A stretch of 64,000 bases of DNA, from contig CM053276.1 in assembly GCA_028583415.1 (NCBI GenBank), forward strand, positions 142,311,902 to 142,375,901. The letters are read 5' to 3'. The translations under genes and the position numbers were made by a program. The notes under the pieces were generated by a model. The model saw only the letters and a list, made by a program, of their open reading frames with translations. It was not told the origin of the DNA and made no database searches. Positions 45,801-53,700 of the stretch are shown here, piece by piece. The DNA comes from Protea cynaroides (Eukaryota; Streptophyta; Magnoliopsida; Proteales; Proteaceae). Each line of letters starts with the position of its first letter. The stretch's first letter is position 1.

Positions 45801-48800
45801 TTACAACAAAGTTCTATACAGGCACGCCAAAAATGTCCCCAATGCAAAGGCTAACTAGACCCAAATTAAGTTATTGTCTGGTTCATACGGGACCACCCAG
45901 TTCCTCAGAAAGATCCCTTGAGCTCATTCAAAATTGTAGTTGTTGTTGTCATTATAATATGACCCACCCTTAAGACAACATTGAAGTAACATTGGTTCTT
46001 GATGCCTCCAACCAACACATCATAGTCATATAACCATGGCCTCCCCAATAATAAATCAGTCAATATCATAGGGATAACGTCACACCAAACCATATCATTG
46101 TAGGCCCTTGATTGTAGTGAAATCAAACACCTTTGTCTCACTTCCAAGGTATTGTCATTGAGAAGTGATACCTTGTAAGGTTGAGGATGAATTTCAACTT
46201 CTAGTTTAGCATCCATCACAAAGGCTTGTGACACAACATTTACACTACTACCGCTGTCCACAATAATATGAGCAAGCTTAGAACCACTAGACATGCGGGT
46301 AGTAAAAATACAATGGCGATGCCAATCTTCCCCTTTTGATTCAACCACTAATATACGACTCACAACATGTATCCCAAGGGATTCTTCATTCTCATAAAAA
46401 TTATACTCTTGCTCGTCATCTAGGGCAACATTATCATAGGAATCATCTTCTTGTGGTTCACAAACTTGAGAATCAGCATTGGCCTCCACAGAAGCCACTA
46501 GGGAATTGCCTTTCATCTTTCTCGAACAATCCCTTGTGTAATGACCATAGGCATTACAATGATAGCATTGAATATTGTTATTGGAAGTCATCGGTCATCT
46601 TCCCTTTTCAGTTATCGTGGGAGTAGGACAAAGAGCAGCCGTTGTATTCTTGGGATTTGTCATGGGTCTCTTGCTTTCATTATAATTTGGGTTATACCTT
46701 CTGGTGGACTTTAGGAGCTCTTCGGCTTGAAAAGCTTTATCAACACAATCATTGAGACTTACAATATCAACCACACCCAATTTTTCTCTAATTTCAGGTC
46801 GTAACCCCAAACGGAACCGAGATATCATATAGTCATCACTGTCCCGTGATCCAGTACGTGCACACAATTGGTCAAATTGATATACATAATCTTCCACACT
46901 CATGGTTCCTTGTCGAAGATTATTCAGCTGGTCATGTAGCCTCCTTTAGAAGGACTTTGGCAAATATTTTTCTTTTAACTCTTCTTTCATCTCTTCCCAA
47001 GTGGTAGACTCCAACCCCTTCTTCATTAGGCTATATTCATAATTACGCCACCAATCACGAGCACCCCCATAAGTTTGGAACGAGTTAATTTTAATTTTCG
47101 TGGTTCGGGAAGGTCAAACCAATCGAAATAGTCATCTAGAGCATTCAGTCAGTCATGAAACGCTTGGGAGTCTTGTTTCCCATGAAACTCCTTAAGGTCC
47201 ATCCGCACCTTATGAGTTTGAGAACTGTGGGGATGATGGTCTCCATAATCTTCATAGGGTAGGTCTTGATATTCTTCTCTAGGGACTCTTTGGGGAGCCC
47301 TAACAATACGTCTTGGCACTAGGTTGGCTATAGGAGCTTCTCTTCTAGGGGTTTCTATTCTAGCCGACCTAGGGTTAATCTTTTCCTCCAAACTATCAAA
47401 TTTTGCATTCATCCTTCTTTCCATATTATCAATCTTTGCATCCATATTGGCCAATCGTTGGAGAACCAAATTAATAGGATCATTGGGGTTATTGGACTAA
47501 TTGGGAGAGTTAAAACTCTCTTCAGCCATACTCTGATACCAATTGATGGCAAAGAGGATTCAAAGCAACTTAATTTAACAAATCCTCTTTGCTGCAGGAT
47601 CGATTAATCAGACCAAATTCAAAACTGCAGTAAAAAAAACAATGAAGAAATTCACTTATCTTTAGATCTAACCATTGGAACTTGATGAAATTTGGCACAA
47701 ATGAGCACTATAATAGATGTAAACACCCCTTGAAATTTGAGAAGGATCCGAGAAGGGCTGTAGACTCTAGGAGCCTCGCAAACCTGCGGTGACTGTTTCC
47801 GCCAAACCTGGGAAACCCAGGAAGGTTGTTGCCTGCTGCTGCTCTTTACTCAGGTCATAGACAATAGAATCAATAATAAGAGTTTAACGATGACAGAATC
47901 AAAAGGAATGGAATTTGGTCGAGTCTCACAACCGTAGGAGACTCAACCAGAAAATAAAAGCTTGACTTCTTTTTTTTTCCTGGAAAATCTCCCTCGCTTA
48001 TAATTTATAACTTTGAAAAAGTACAAAAATTTAAGAAAGTTTCAAAATAGATAATCCTAACTAAAGCTGAAACTTCCTTTATAGAATAGGAAAGTTTCTA
48101 AAACTGAAATTAGGAAAGTTGCAAAACTAAAATTAGAAACTAAGGAAAACTTTTACTTCCTAAACAATGGAAATAACTTAATTATAATTTAGGAAACTAA
48201 ACAATCAAAAAGTCCTAAACTAACTACTACTTGCTGGCGGTAAAATCTGGAGTTGACTGGAGTTGACTGGACTGGTTGTTTAGCCAGAATTGAACTGAAT
48301 CAATGGGCCAGGCCTGGCCTGCTTCAACAAAATACTCCACCACAGCAAACTGAGAAATCTTAGTGATGATTCAATCCATCACCACATCAGGGTTTGCATT
48401 CTCATCAAGAAAAATTCTTGGACCCTGCTCCATCACCTATGTTGACAAAAATCATGGGGTGAGGAGTTCAAAGGAAATCCAAGAATCACTTCAAGAAATT
48501 CAAGCATCACCAGACTAAAGATTGAAGATCTTAAAGATGTTTGAAGAAGACGACTTAGGATTGTTTGCTTATATTCTAACATTCTTAAAGATTCTAAGTT
48601 GTAATGATTCCAAGTGCTCCCAACCACATAAATAGGCTAAACTTAGTCAAAATAAGACTAAAGGTTGATTCTAAGAGTAAAGGTTGATTCTGAGCCCAGA
48701 AATGGGGGCGGATGACAAGCCTACCCAGGCGGTCGATTGGCACTGTAGAAACAACCCAAAAGCTAGTTTTTCAGTCATTAAGGGGTCGAACGACCGGCCT

Positions 48801-51800
48801 ACCCAGGCAGTTGACCGGACACTGTAGAAACACCCCACAGTTAGTTTCTAATGGTCATTAAGGGGGACGACCAGCCTCTTCGAGGCATTGGCCGGCTCTG
48901 CCCAGAATAGAGCCGTTGTGAGCTCTAACAGTCACATTTGTGATTGTTGGCTCCCCTCCTATAAACAGGAGGCTTAAGGGATGTTTTAGGTGACTTTTGA
49001 ACCTTTATTGAACTTCATAAAAAGTCCCTTTGGGTGGAGCATTGAGAAATCACAAAGGAGCTTCAAATTGTAAATCTACCAAAAAAAGAGGTTAGTATTG
49101 TGCTTTAATTTGTATATTTTGATTTTGACTTTTGAGTTTTGAGCATTGTTAAACCACTTCAATGGAAGAGTGTGGAGGATGGATATCCCCATGGTTGAAT
49201 ACATGGTGTTCATCATGTTGTGGTGTGATTACCAACGAGGGAAAAGCAATAATGGCTTTATTGGTGTTAAGGGATAAATCAATTGTGTCGGATTGGAGAG
49301 TGACCAAAATCCTTGGGCTTGAGTGTGAGCCCAAGAAAACACTTGGGTTAATTGTGAGCCCCTTATCTTGTGTGACAACATCACAACACTACAGAGGGAG
49401 TGGCTCTTCTAGGCAGGCAGCTGTGTGACACACTCCAGAAGCAGGCTTGGAGTGTTGTTGGTGATGATGTGACAAAGGCGATTCAACATTTTTTCAGGTC
49501 TATGGAAAACAATGTGTATGGGTTTCATATCTACCCAAAAAGAATGCCATATACAAAACAATTTTCCAACATCCTTGGGGAAACCCCCAATTAATTTGAG
49601 ATAGCCTAAGAAAATTGTATAAACCTGCCTAGCAAATGGCGATTGACGAACAAGTCGCCTTTCTTCTTTTTTATTTTTGACCTAGTTAGTTTTGAACATC
49701 CTATTGTGAGATACAACAATGACTCAATGAGACCTAAATTTCCTCATCTGCATAAATACACCCACAAGAGAATTGATGTAGATAGATTCTACAAGAACTT
49801 TTAAGTTGTTTTGATGGTGAGATAGATTCTCTTCAATGATGGTGAGATTTTACTTGAGAGAAGGTACAAGGGGTTACTGTTAAGTTCTTAAAATGTGTAA
49901 CAATCAAAGAGCAACTTCTAGGTTTTGATCAGGATTTCAATTGCTATTATCTTTAAAATACAGAACTTCCAAGTTTTGACTTCCTTCACACAAGAGCCAT
50001 AAATCCATAAATATCTGGGATCACAGTTTTGGAATTGCCTACTCACCTAACGATGGGATTTTCTTTTTTCTTTTTATATAAATAGGGGAGATATGGTGAA
50101 CCATACTAACCCCCAGCACTACATCAGTACATCTCACAAAGGAATGCGAAGCCCAAAGTTGCTCAATGATGAAAGAGATCTACTCTCTAATCTCTAATGA
50201 GAAGAGAGGAGCAACCATGTGTTTTAGACTGATCCTTAACCTCTTACGTAGCCGGGTATAAGTATTAAAAATGCCTTGCATAATTTTCTTTCATATTCCC
50301 CCAGGGGAAGCTATAAGGATGCTCCTCCCAATGCATAAATCAACAATTTTCAAATGCACTTACAGTAGATTGAATTAAAAAAATAAAAATAAATAACTAA
50401 AGTGTTTTCAACTACCTGAACAAAAAACCCAACCTCACTTACGAACAGTATCACAGCAGACACAGAGCAAGGCAAGGAGATCATAAATCCATAACATAAA
50501 TGAGGAAATAGTCAGGGAACAGGGGAAAAATAATGAATTTGAACATTCATGTTAGATCTCCCATCAAGATTTTGAAAATATAACCACAAAGTTATTCACT
50601 TGCCTGAGCATGGGAATTAAGAAAAAGTTCATCATCTTCTCGGCAAAATGCCCCAATACCTCGCACATCTACGAAGTTTCCAGAATCCCGGATTTGGAGA
50701 ATATGTACTGTTTGATACCGAAGGGACACAATAGCCAGTAGATCATCATATAAGAAAACACCCATGCTATGGCCCAAATAATCATTGGAGAATACCTTCA
50801 CATCCAGTATGACTCCATCTTCCATTCTAATTATTACAGAGGATATCAGAAAGAAAAGTAACCTATCATGAACAGGCTAAATTAAATTAAAAGGTTATCT
50901 GAAAAATTACTCAGTCAATGCTTCAACCAAAACAAACCTCACAAGGTGAAAAGTTATCTTTTCTATAGATGGAATTCCCTGAATAGCTCCTCCAATAGCA
51001 GGTGCATCATGAATTTGGGCAGTGGAAGTTGCAAACAATCCAAACTTATTATTCTCCACATACAGAAAAAAGTCTTTGCAGATAAGTTCATTGCCGGATG
51101 CAAGTGACACACAGTACAATTGAGTGAAGAAGCTCTCAAACCTCTTTGCTTTTGAAGGCAGATCACAAGAATCACAATCTTCATCTTTGCATGAAAATGA
51201 CAACCATGTTGGTCTATATACAATAAGATCATGATGATTCCTGCTGAAACATACGAGGAACTGACCATCATCGGTGAACTTGCGGAAAGAAAGATCTGGA
51301 CATTCAATATCATATATGGTACAACTGGGGACTAAATTTTCATATAATCGCCTAGCAGAATAAACCTGTCAGCATCAAAATTATGTCTTAGGTTGTTATT
51401 GACCTGCTGCAAAATAACTGTATATCAAATGCATATTTATACAATGGTGGAAGAGCAGCAACACAGAATGAGACTTAAAATTATGGACTGATAAACCATG
51501 GCTTTAAATCCAAAAGTCTTAAAAATATTTGCAGAATGGCACAGAAAATAAAAAATTTCTTCATGTTTTACCCAGAAAAATAATATTAGCTAGCTGCGTC
51601 CTGAACTAGAAAGCATTTATTGTTGGACTAGTCATCCTGTACTAGCTGAAGATGAAGATACCTGATATAGTTGCAGTATCAAGTGAGCAAAGAGGTTTAG
51701 ATGCCTAATCTTAGCCCAATGACCTAACATCAATAAACCCGGCATTATCTTCTCCTCCAATAATGAAGTGATCTAAAGAGCATTGAAGGGAGAAAGTATT

Positions 51801-53432
51801 AAATTAAACACTTGCAAAGGACAGATCATATTCAACACCCCCTCTTGCACTCCCCCTATTCGTTTTACACTAAACTTACTCTTTCCCAAAAATGATCAAA
51901 TTAACTCCGTTCCCTACTCAGCCCCCCAACAATAACAACTTTAAACATATAGAAACCACCAATGGAACGATAGATTCCCACGATCAACCTCTGCTATCCA
52001 ATTCAGCTGATTGTCAAAAATTTGTGGTCTGATGATTGGGGTTTTTTTTTGTGGGGGGGGGGGGAGCTGGAGCTTTATAAGTATAACTGAGCATAGGGCC
52101 TCATAAAATGAATGATAATGCTTTCAATGGTACAATTTGTTAAAGGTCATTGTCACCATTTGACATCCTATGACCTACTATTGCAAATAGGACCTACTAT
52201 TGCAAATCATAGTGCAACCTAATAATAATAATAATTACTACTTTTATTATTATCCATTCCTGCTTCTTGCCATCCATAACAGTCATATTCTTAACAATAA
52301 TCTCCACTATGTTAATAATAACCACCCACTTAAATAAATAAACAATAAGCATCTTTTCACCACTAGCAATAACCACTTTATGAAGGATCTCAGACGAGTA
52401 ACACCACCACATCAAACACCCCATTCCCTTGAGCATCACTCGAAGGTTCCAGCAGGCATGACACAAAACTTCTCCAAGAATTATTAATATAATCAACCAT
52501 CCATAGCTTTTCTTCCTTAATAGCAAAATCACACTATTGCTCCTTCCTTCCATCTTGAACTCTGTCATTTAATGAGTTTGCCTTCTTTAAAAATAAAACT
52601 TTTCCAGGCCAAGTGTCCGTCATCTTTCCACCAAATTTTTTATCTTAATATGGCACCCCATATTCTTCCAAACACACTGCTACTATATAATTTCAACCTG
52701 CATGAATTGAAATTCTTCAACTCAATTGATAAGATCTCCCTCCCAGCCAATTTATGCAGTAATGAACAGCTTCAGTCCCCTTACCAGCACCCTTCTGATA
52801 CTATTGGACAAGACAGACAAATGAGCGAAATTTGAAGTTATAAACATCATATTCAACACTTCTAGTGGCTCTTGCTGACGGATAACTAATGGAATGGAGG
52901 GTATGCAGAAAATGTTATAAAACCAGAAAAGGATCCAGGCATAGTACCCCGAATTATCATAAATGTCAGGAGTAATTTGCGTGTTTTAGCCAAAATTACA
53001 GCACGTGACATGTTCCACTATTATATTCAACACATTATTTAGGCGACACAATTCCAGTAGAACAGGAAAAAAAAGGGCAGAGTTAACATAAGGGACCCAA
53101 ATGATGAAGGCATGCCAAACATAAACATACTTTAATTTTCCTTGTATACAACGAAAATGGTCAAGACATCACTAAGGAAACCCTTAAACAGTTAAAAGCA
53201 AATAAAACCTGCAGCTATTCAAACACGAGGAGTCTGGCCAATATAAAAGCCGATCGTTCCAGTCTGTCCATCAGACAGCAACAAAAACAACTGAACGGGT
53301 GCATCACTTACATAAAAGCCTCACAAAGGAGAGGGAACAACAAAAAAATGAGACCCATACACTGGTACCGGGAGGGGGCGTGCGAATTTGGCGCTCGAAA
53401 ACCCTGGAGGCTAGGTTGTTGCCCTTGAACAT
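27743..53432 (-). CDS. DET1: DET1 (DE-ETIOLATED 1), complete gene, 11 exons
   Basis: DET1 is a nuclear repressor of photomorphogenesis. It joins COP10 and DDB1 in the CDD complex, works with CUL4 ubiquitin ligases and also contacts chromatin. Eleven minus-strand exons join in phase: 53361-53432, 50938-51365, 50604-50826, 44701-44874, 40492-40560, 40274-40330, 31634-31714, 31374-31538, 31109-31204, 28174-28273 and 27743-27879. They total 1602 nt, 533 aa plus TAG; Arabidopsis DET1 is 543 aa. Family blocks visible in order are RVFERQIRTPPPG, KFTDDGQFLVCFSRNH, FFTQLYCVSLASGNELICKD, GVFLYDDLLAIVSLRYQ, FCREDDELFLNSH, FLSGIKQRLFSFIFRGIWNE, KFYFHFQDYADLIILK, HPAFFAVYNMETTEIIAFYQ, DHPIKFISRRHP and QPSVVNIHFRR at the C terminus. 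No internal stop or frameshift was seen, so the gene looks functional. All introns have an AG acceptor and a GT donor except intron 3 (GC donor). Introns total 24,088 nt and are rich in transposons. Exon assignment was by eye from remembered family sequence. Confidence 0.95.
28174..28273 (-). CDS. DET1: DET1 exon 10
   Basis: It encodes LISATDRHRQSTDHPIKF then ISRRHPNLLRFKIKP and ends in phase 1. The acceptor is ATTGCAG and the donor is CCAG/GTCAAT. It matches the family closely. Confidence 0.95.
29150..29253. repeat. Inverted repeat in DET1 intron 9 (MITE remnant)
   Basis: The left arm AAAATTTCAATGTTTATTTC (29150-29181) and right arm 29222-29253 pair at about 29 of 32 positions. The right half and its flank resemble 59230-59375, so this is a dispersed element. 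Confidence 0.7.
29912..30340 (-). mobile_element. L1-type LINE fragment in DET1 intron 9
   Basis: The minus strand reads SSWVWRKMLELRSLITDIIK then SVTDNGSTTLLWLDNWHPNG, the conserved region between RT and zf-RVT in plant L1 ORF2. It runs in the same strand sense as DET1 and is truncated on both sides. Confidence 0.8.
31109..31204 (-). CDS. DET1: DET1 exon 9
   Basis: It has 32 codons, from FVKKMLASLPFSCQSLSPSP to FDEK. The acceptor is CTGCAG and the donor is AAG/GTTTGA. This is the conserved serine/proline loop before the C-terminal domain. Confidence 0.94.
31374..31538 (-). CDS. DET1: DET1 exon 8
   Basis: It has 55 codons, from NSAEELYYLFERYCDHFH to SKTSSFPQ. The acceptor is CACCAG-A-AG, read as AG before AATTCC, and the donor is CAG/GTATCT. 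It includes the family block MNFISFHSNNIHALEQL. Confidence 0.94.
31634..31714 (-). CDS. DET1: DET1 exon 7
   Basis: It has 27 codons, from VSRSTDQHPAFFAVYNM to EIIAFYQ. The acceptor is CTATAG and the donor is CAG/GTATTT. It lies 103 bp from the left edge of the solo LTR in intron 6. Confidence 0.95.
32191..32550. repeat. Purine-rich tandem duplication, 178 bp x 2
   Basis: Units start at 32191 and 32369 with ATGTGAGTGAGGG. Each ends in an (AG)n run and GAAGAGAAGAAGAAG. The strand is almost pure A/G for about 360 bp. It is part of the solo LTR. Confidence 0.93.
33155..33313 (-). mobile_element. Au-type SINE
   Basis: The minus strand contains the tRNA-derived B box GGTCACGGGTTCGAATC, then CTTGGAAACAACCTCTCC, AAGGCTGCGTACATTCTGCC and GGGAGCCTTGTGCA, the hallmark order of plant Au SINEs. 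A perfect 17 bp target duplication TCGATTCATATACTATA flanks it at 33138-33154 and 33314-33330. Confidence 0.95.
34319..39369 (-). mobile_element. hAT DNA transposon, 5051 bp, full length but decayed
   Basis: A perfect 8 bp duplication ATTCCTAT (34311-34318 and 39370-39377) flanks it. The ends are imperfect TIRs, CATGGATCAAGGT and the complement of ACCTCGAACAGTG. Both ends are packed with GGTTTCGA/TCGAAACC subterminal repeats, the likely transposase binding sites. The minus strand carries a BED finger, DUF659 and hAT dimerisation domain. It sits inside the solo LTR of DET1 intron 6. Confidence 0.93.
34816..38290 (-). pseudogene. hAT transposase (BED finger, DUF659, hAT C-terminal domain), inactivated
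   Basis: The first part (about 38275-37600) is a BED zinc finger: CNYCGK, GGATRLKWHLAG and CPNVPSEVK. Then come the linker PHYQNMLDEIGRAGPGVKGP, DUF659 (VTVMCDGWSGPTKKSLINFL, VVQVVTDNGSNF with two catalytic Asp positions, and TPCAAHCFNLMLKD), then FATNYIALKSF. The hAT dimerisation block follows at 36117-35901 (AEWWVLYGLESPNLRAIVVK, CERNWSTFSLIHTKRRNRL, LEDLVYVHYN). A Ser/Gly/Pro-rich tail of about 360 aa runs to 34816. Frameshifts near 37600, 37440, 37020 and 35905 and an in-frame stop after SNFKKA make it inactive. At 38290 an AG acceptor suggests an upstream exon. Confidence 0.85.
40274..40330 (-). CDS. DET1: DET1 exon 6
   Basis: It has 19 codons, VQFLDRHHLLIKFGSVEGA. The acceptor is GGATAG, the donor is GCG/GTAAGG, and it is phase 0 on both sides. 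The exon is short and easily missed by gene finders because an 8.6 kb intron follows. Confidence 0.95.
40492..40560 (-). CDS. DET1: DET1 exon 5
   Basis: It has 23 codons, RVQCLKKKFYFHFQDYADLI plus ILK. It is phase 0 on both sides, with acceptor TATCAG and donor AAG/GTAAGA. It matches the family at nearly every residue. Confidence 0.95.
42061..42649 (+). pseudogene. 3' internal region of a gypsy element
   Basis: An open frame from 42061 reads acidic, repeat-free sequence (QVNEVDICDLNLPCTAP, VIPPQYFEDSVPKVTNFF) and runs across a purine tract AAGTAGGGGG into the LTR at 42650. Its position just before the polypurine tract fits the region downstream of integrase. I cannot match it to a defined domain; the rest of the element is missing. 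Confidence 0.5.
43309..43885. mobile_element. Tourist-like (PIF/Harbinger) MITE, 577 bp
   Basis: The inverted ends AGCCCCGTTTGATAACACTC and complement are flanked by TTA on both sides (43306-43308 and 43886-43888), the PIF/Harbinger target signature. The interior carries a GGT-rich minisatellite at about 43452-43690. Palindromic CTCCGGAGC motifs recur near the right end. Confidence 0.85.
43452..43690. repeat. GGT/GGTGGC-rich minisatellite inside the MITE
   Basis: About 240 bp of almost pure GGT, GGC and GGA triplets with GTGGTGG motifs lies on the plus strand. Open frames through it (VVVV/GGGG and HHHPPP) are composition artefacts. Confidence 0.95.
44701..44874 (-). CDS. DET1: DET1 exon 4
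   Basis: It has 58 codons, an acceptor at TTTCAG and a donor at ATG/GTTGGT. The first part (CMITLDKNKLRELPANHIEN) is the poorly conserved linker. The end is the conserved FLSGIKQRLFSFIFRGIWNE block. Confidence 0.92.
45058..45960. repeat. Tandem duplication (about 160 bp), first copy split by a MITE
   Basis: CCCCAATGCARAGSCTMACT through AGTTCCTCARAAAGAT occurs at 45058-45147 and 45836-45916. The continuation AATTGTAGTTGTTGT occurs after the MITE (45783) and after copy 2 (45933). The MITE therefore entered copy 1 after the duplication. Confidence 0.8.
45148..45764. mobile_element. hAT-type MITE, 617 bp, with many GTATCG repeats
   Basis: The ends CAAGGGATAAAGTATCG and the complement of CGATACTTAAAACCATG match at about 13 of 17 positions. 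The 8 bp duplication is AAAAAGAT (45140-45147) and AGAAAGAT (45765-45772). More than a dozen GTATCG/CGATAC motifs fill both halves. It is non-coding. Confidence 0.8.
45905..46591 (-). pseudogene. Gypsy zinc knuckle and aspartic protease, open over 228 codons
   Basis: Residues 9-22 are a CCHC knuckle (CYHCNAYGHYTRDC). A spacer rich in acidic residues follows. The retropepsin catalytic DSGSS lies near residue 117, with the flap and the C-terminal LLGRPWL near residue 187. The frame is intact here although the flanks are broken. Confidence 0.88.
45905..47542 (-). mobile_element. Truncated Ty3/gypsy element: PBS, gag, zinc knuckle, protease
   Basis: Reading minus, the primer site TTGGTATCAGAG (47542-47531, complementary to initiator-Met tRNA) is followed by gag (NMERRMNAKFDSLEEKIN; RFRLGLRPEIREKLGVVDI), a knuckle CYHCNAYGHYTRDC and a protease with IIVDSGSSVNVVS and LLGRPWLYDYDV. 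Frameshifts separate the gag pieces (47149-47469, 46595-46903, 45905-46591). RT, integrase and the 3' LTR are missing. Confidence 0.9.
47544..48389 (-). mobile_element. 5' LTR of the truncated gypsy element, 846 bp
   Basis: It abuts the primer-binding site, ends CTTTGCCATCA on the minus strand (solo LTR at 2892: CTTTGCCACCA), starts TGATGTGG and contains GGTTGTGAGACTC. Its length equals that of the solo LTR. The upstream target duplication has no partner because the 3' end is lost. Confidence 0.75.
48440..49600 (+). mobile_element. Copia-like LTR and leader remnant
   Basis: It starts near TGTTGACAAAAATC. It contains a degenerate tandem of about 80-95 bp (CGGCCTACCCAGGC, CACTGTAGAAAC, GTCATTAAGGGG) at 48700-48880 and a TATAAACAGGAGG box near 48958. 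The complement of the tandem block is found at 13560-13760. The right end and target duplication are not defined. Confidence 0.5.
50604..50826 (-). CDS. DET1: DET1 exon 3 (GC donor)
   Basis: It encodes MEDGVILDVKVF through FLNSHAQ and ends in phase 0 only if the donor is CAG/GCAAGT. The alternative GT four bases downstream gives phase 1 and a stop soon after joining exon 4. The block NDYLGHSMG lacks two residues (VN in the family) before LGH. Confidence 0.88.
50938..51365 (-). CDS. DET1: DET1 exon 2
   Basis: This is the largest exon (428 nt). The acceptor is CTGACAG and the donor is GAG/GTTTGT, and it ends in phase 2. It encodes the conserved N-terminal half from YENLVPSCTIYDIECPD to GIPSIEKITFHLVR. 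The insert SFSCKDEDCDSCDLPSKAK is the variable linker seen between RPTWL and FFTQLY in the family. Confidence 0.95.
51366..53360 (-). other. DET1 intron 1 (1995 nt)
   Basis: It is AT-rich, with a GGGGGGG tract at 52052-52064 and an AATAATAATAATAAT run near 52218. No element could be defined. Confidence 0.85.
53361..53432 (-). CDS. DET1: DET1 exon 1 (start codon)
   Basis: The exon encodes 24 residues from MFKGNN through RTPPPGTS and ends in phase 0 before GTATGG. The ATG at 53432 was chosen because it aligns with the Arabidopsis start just before RVFERQIRTPPPG. An in-frame ATG at 53510 would add 26 residues that I cannot match to the family. Confidence 0.93.
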
Positions 53433-53615
53433 CAGTACCGACGCAGATCCACACTGTTTCTTCCTTCTTGTTCCCTGGGATTGGGGTTGGGGTTGCGTTG
53501 AGGATAACATTATGGGCTAAAATGCTCGCCAGAAGCAGTACCGGGCCACCGGCAGTGGAAGACTTGGAGTATACCAGAACATTGAACTTCCTTAATTCCT
53601 TTTTCCCCGTTAAGG

Positions 53616-53669
<54 letters not shown>

Positions 53670-53700
53670 GGGAATGTTATTGTAAGAAGAGTTTGTTATT
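53433..53700 (-). promoter_or_regulatory. Probable DET1 5' UTR and proximal promoter
   Basis: This is the sequence directly upstream of the DET1 start. It holds an in-frame upstream ATG at 53510 and a (TA)n tract at 53618-53666, about 186 nt upstream of the ATG. I see no single convincing TATA box separate from the tract. The transcription start cannot be fixed from sequence alone. Confidence 0.5.
53618..53666. repeat. (TA)n microsatellite upstream of DET1
   Basis: A 49 bp TA run ends about 186 nt from the DET1 start codon, in the proximal promoter or 5' UTR. Confidence 0.97.

Larger units (their letters stand above)
44875..50603 (-). other. DET1 intron 3 (5729 nt, GC-AG)
   Basis: It contains, left to right, unassigned sequence, a hAT MITE in one copy of a tandem duplication, gypsy gag-protease, its 5' LTR and a copia-like LTR. 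49620-50600 is AT-rich and unassigned. Confidence 0.85.

Noticed and set aside
50598..50604. GT donor four bases after CAG in DET1 exon 3
   Set aside because: It would join exon 4 out of frame and meet a stop within a few codons; the GC donor keeps the frame.
50963..51313. 116-codon minus frame within DET1 exon 2
   Set aside because: It is an alternate frame of the DET1 exon.
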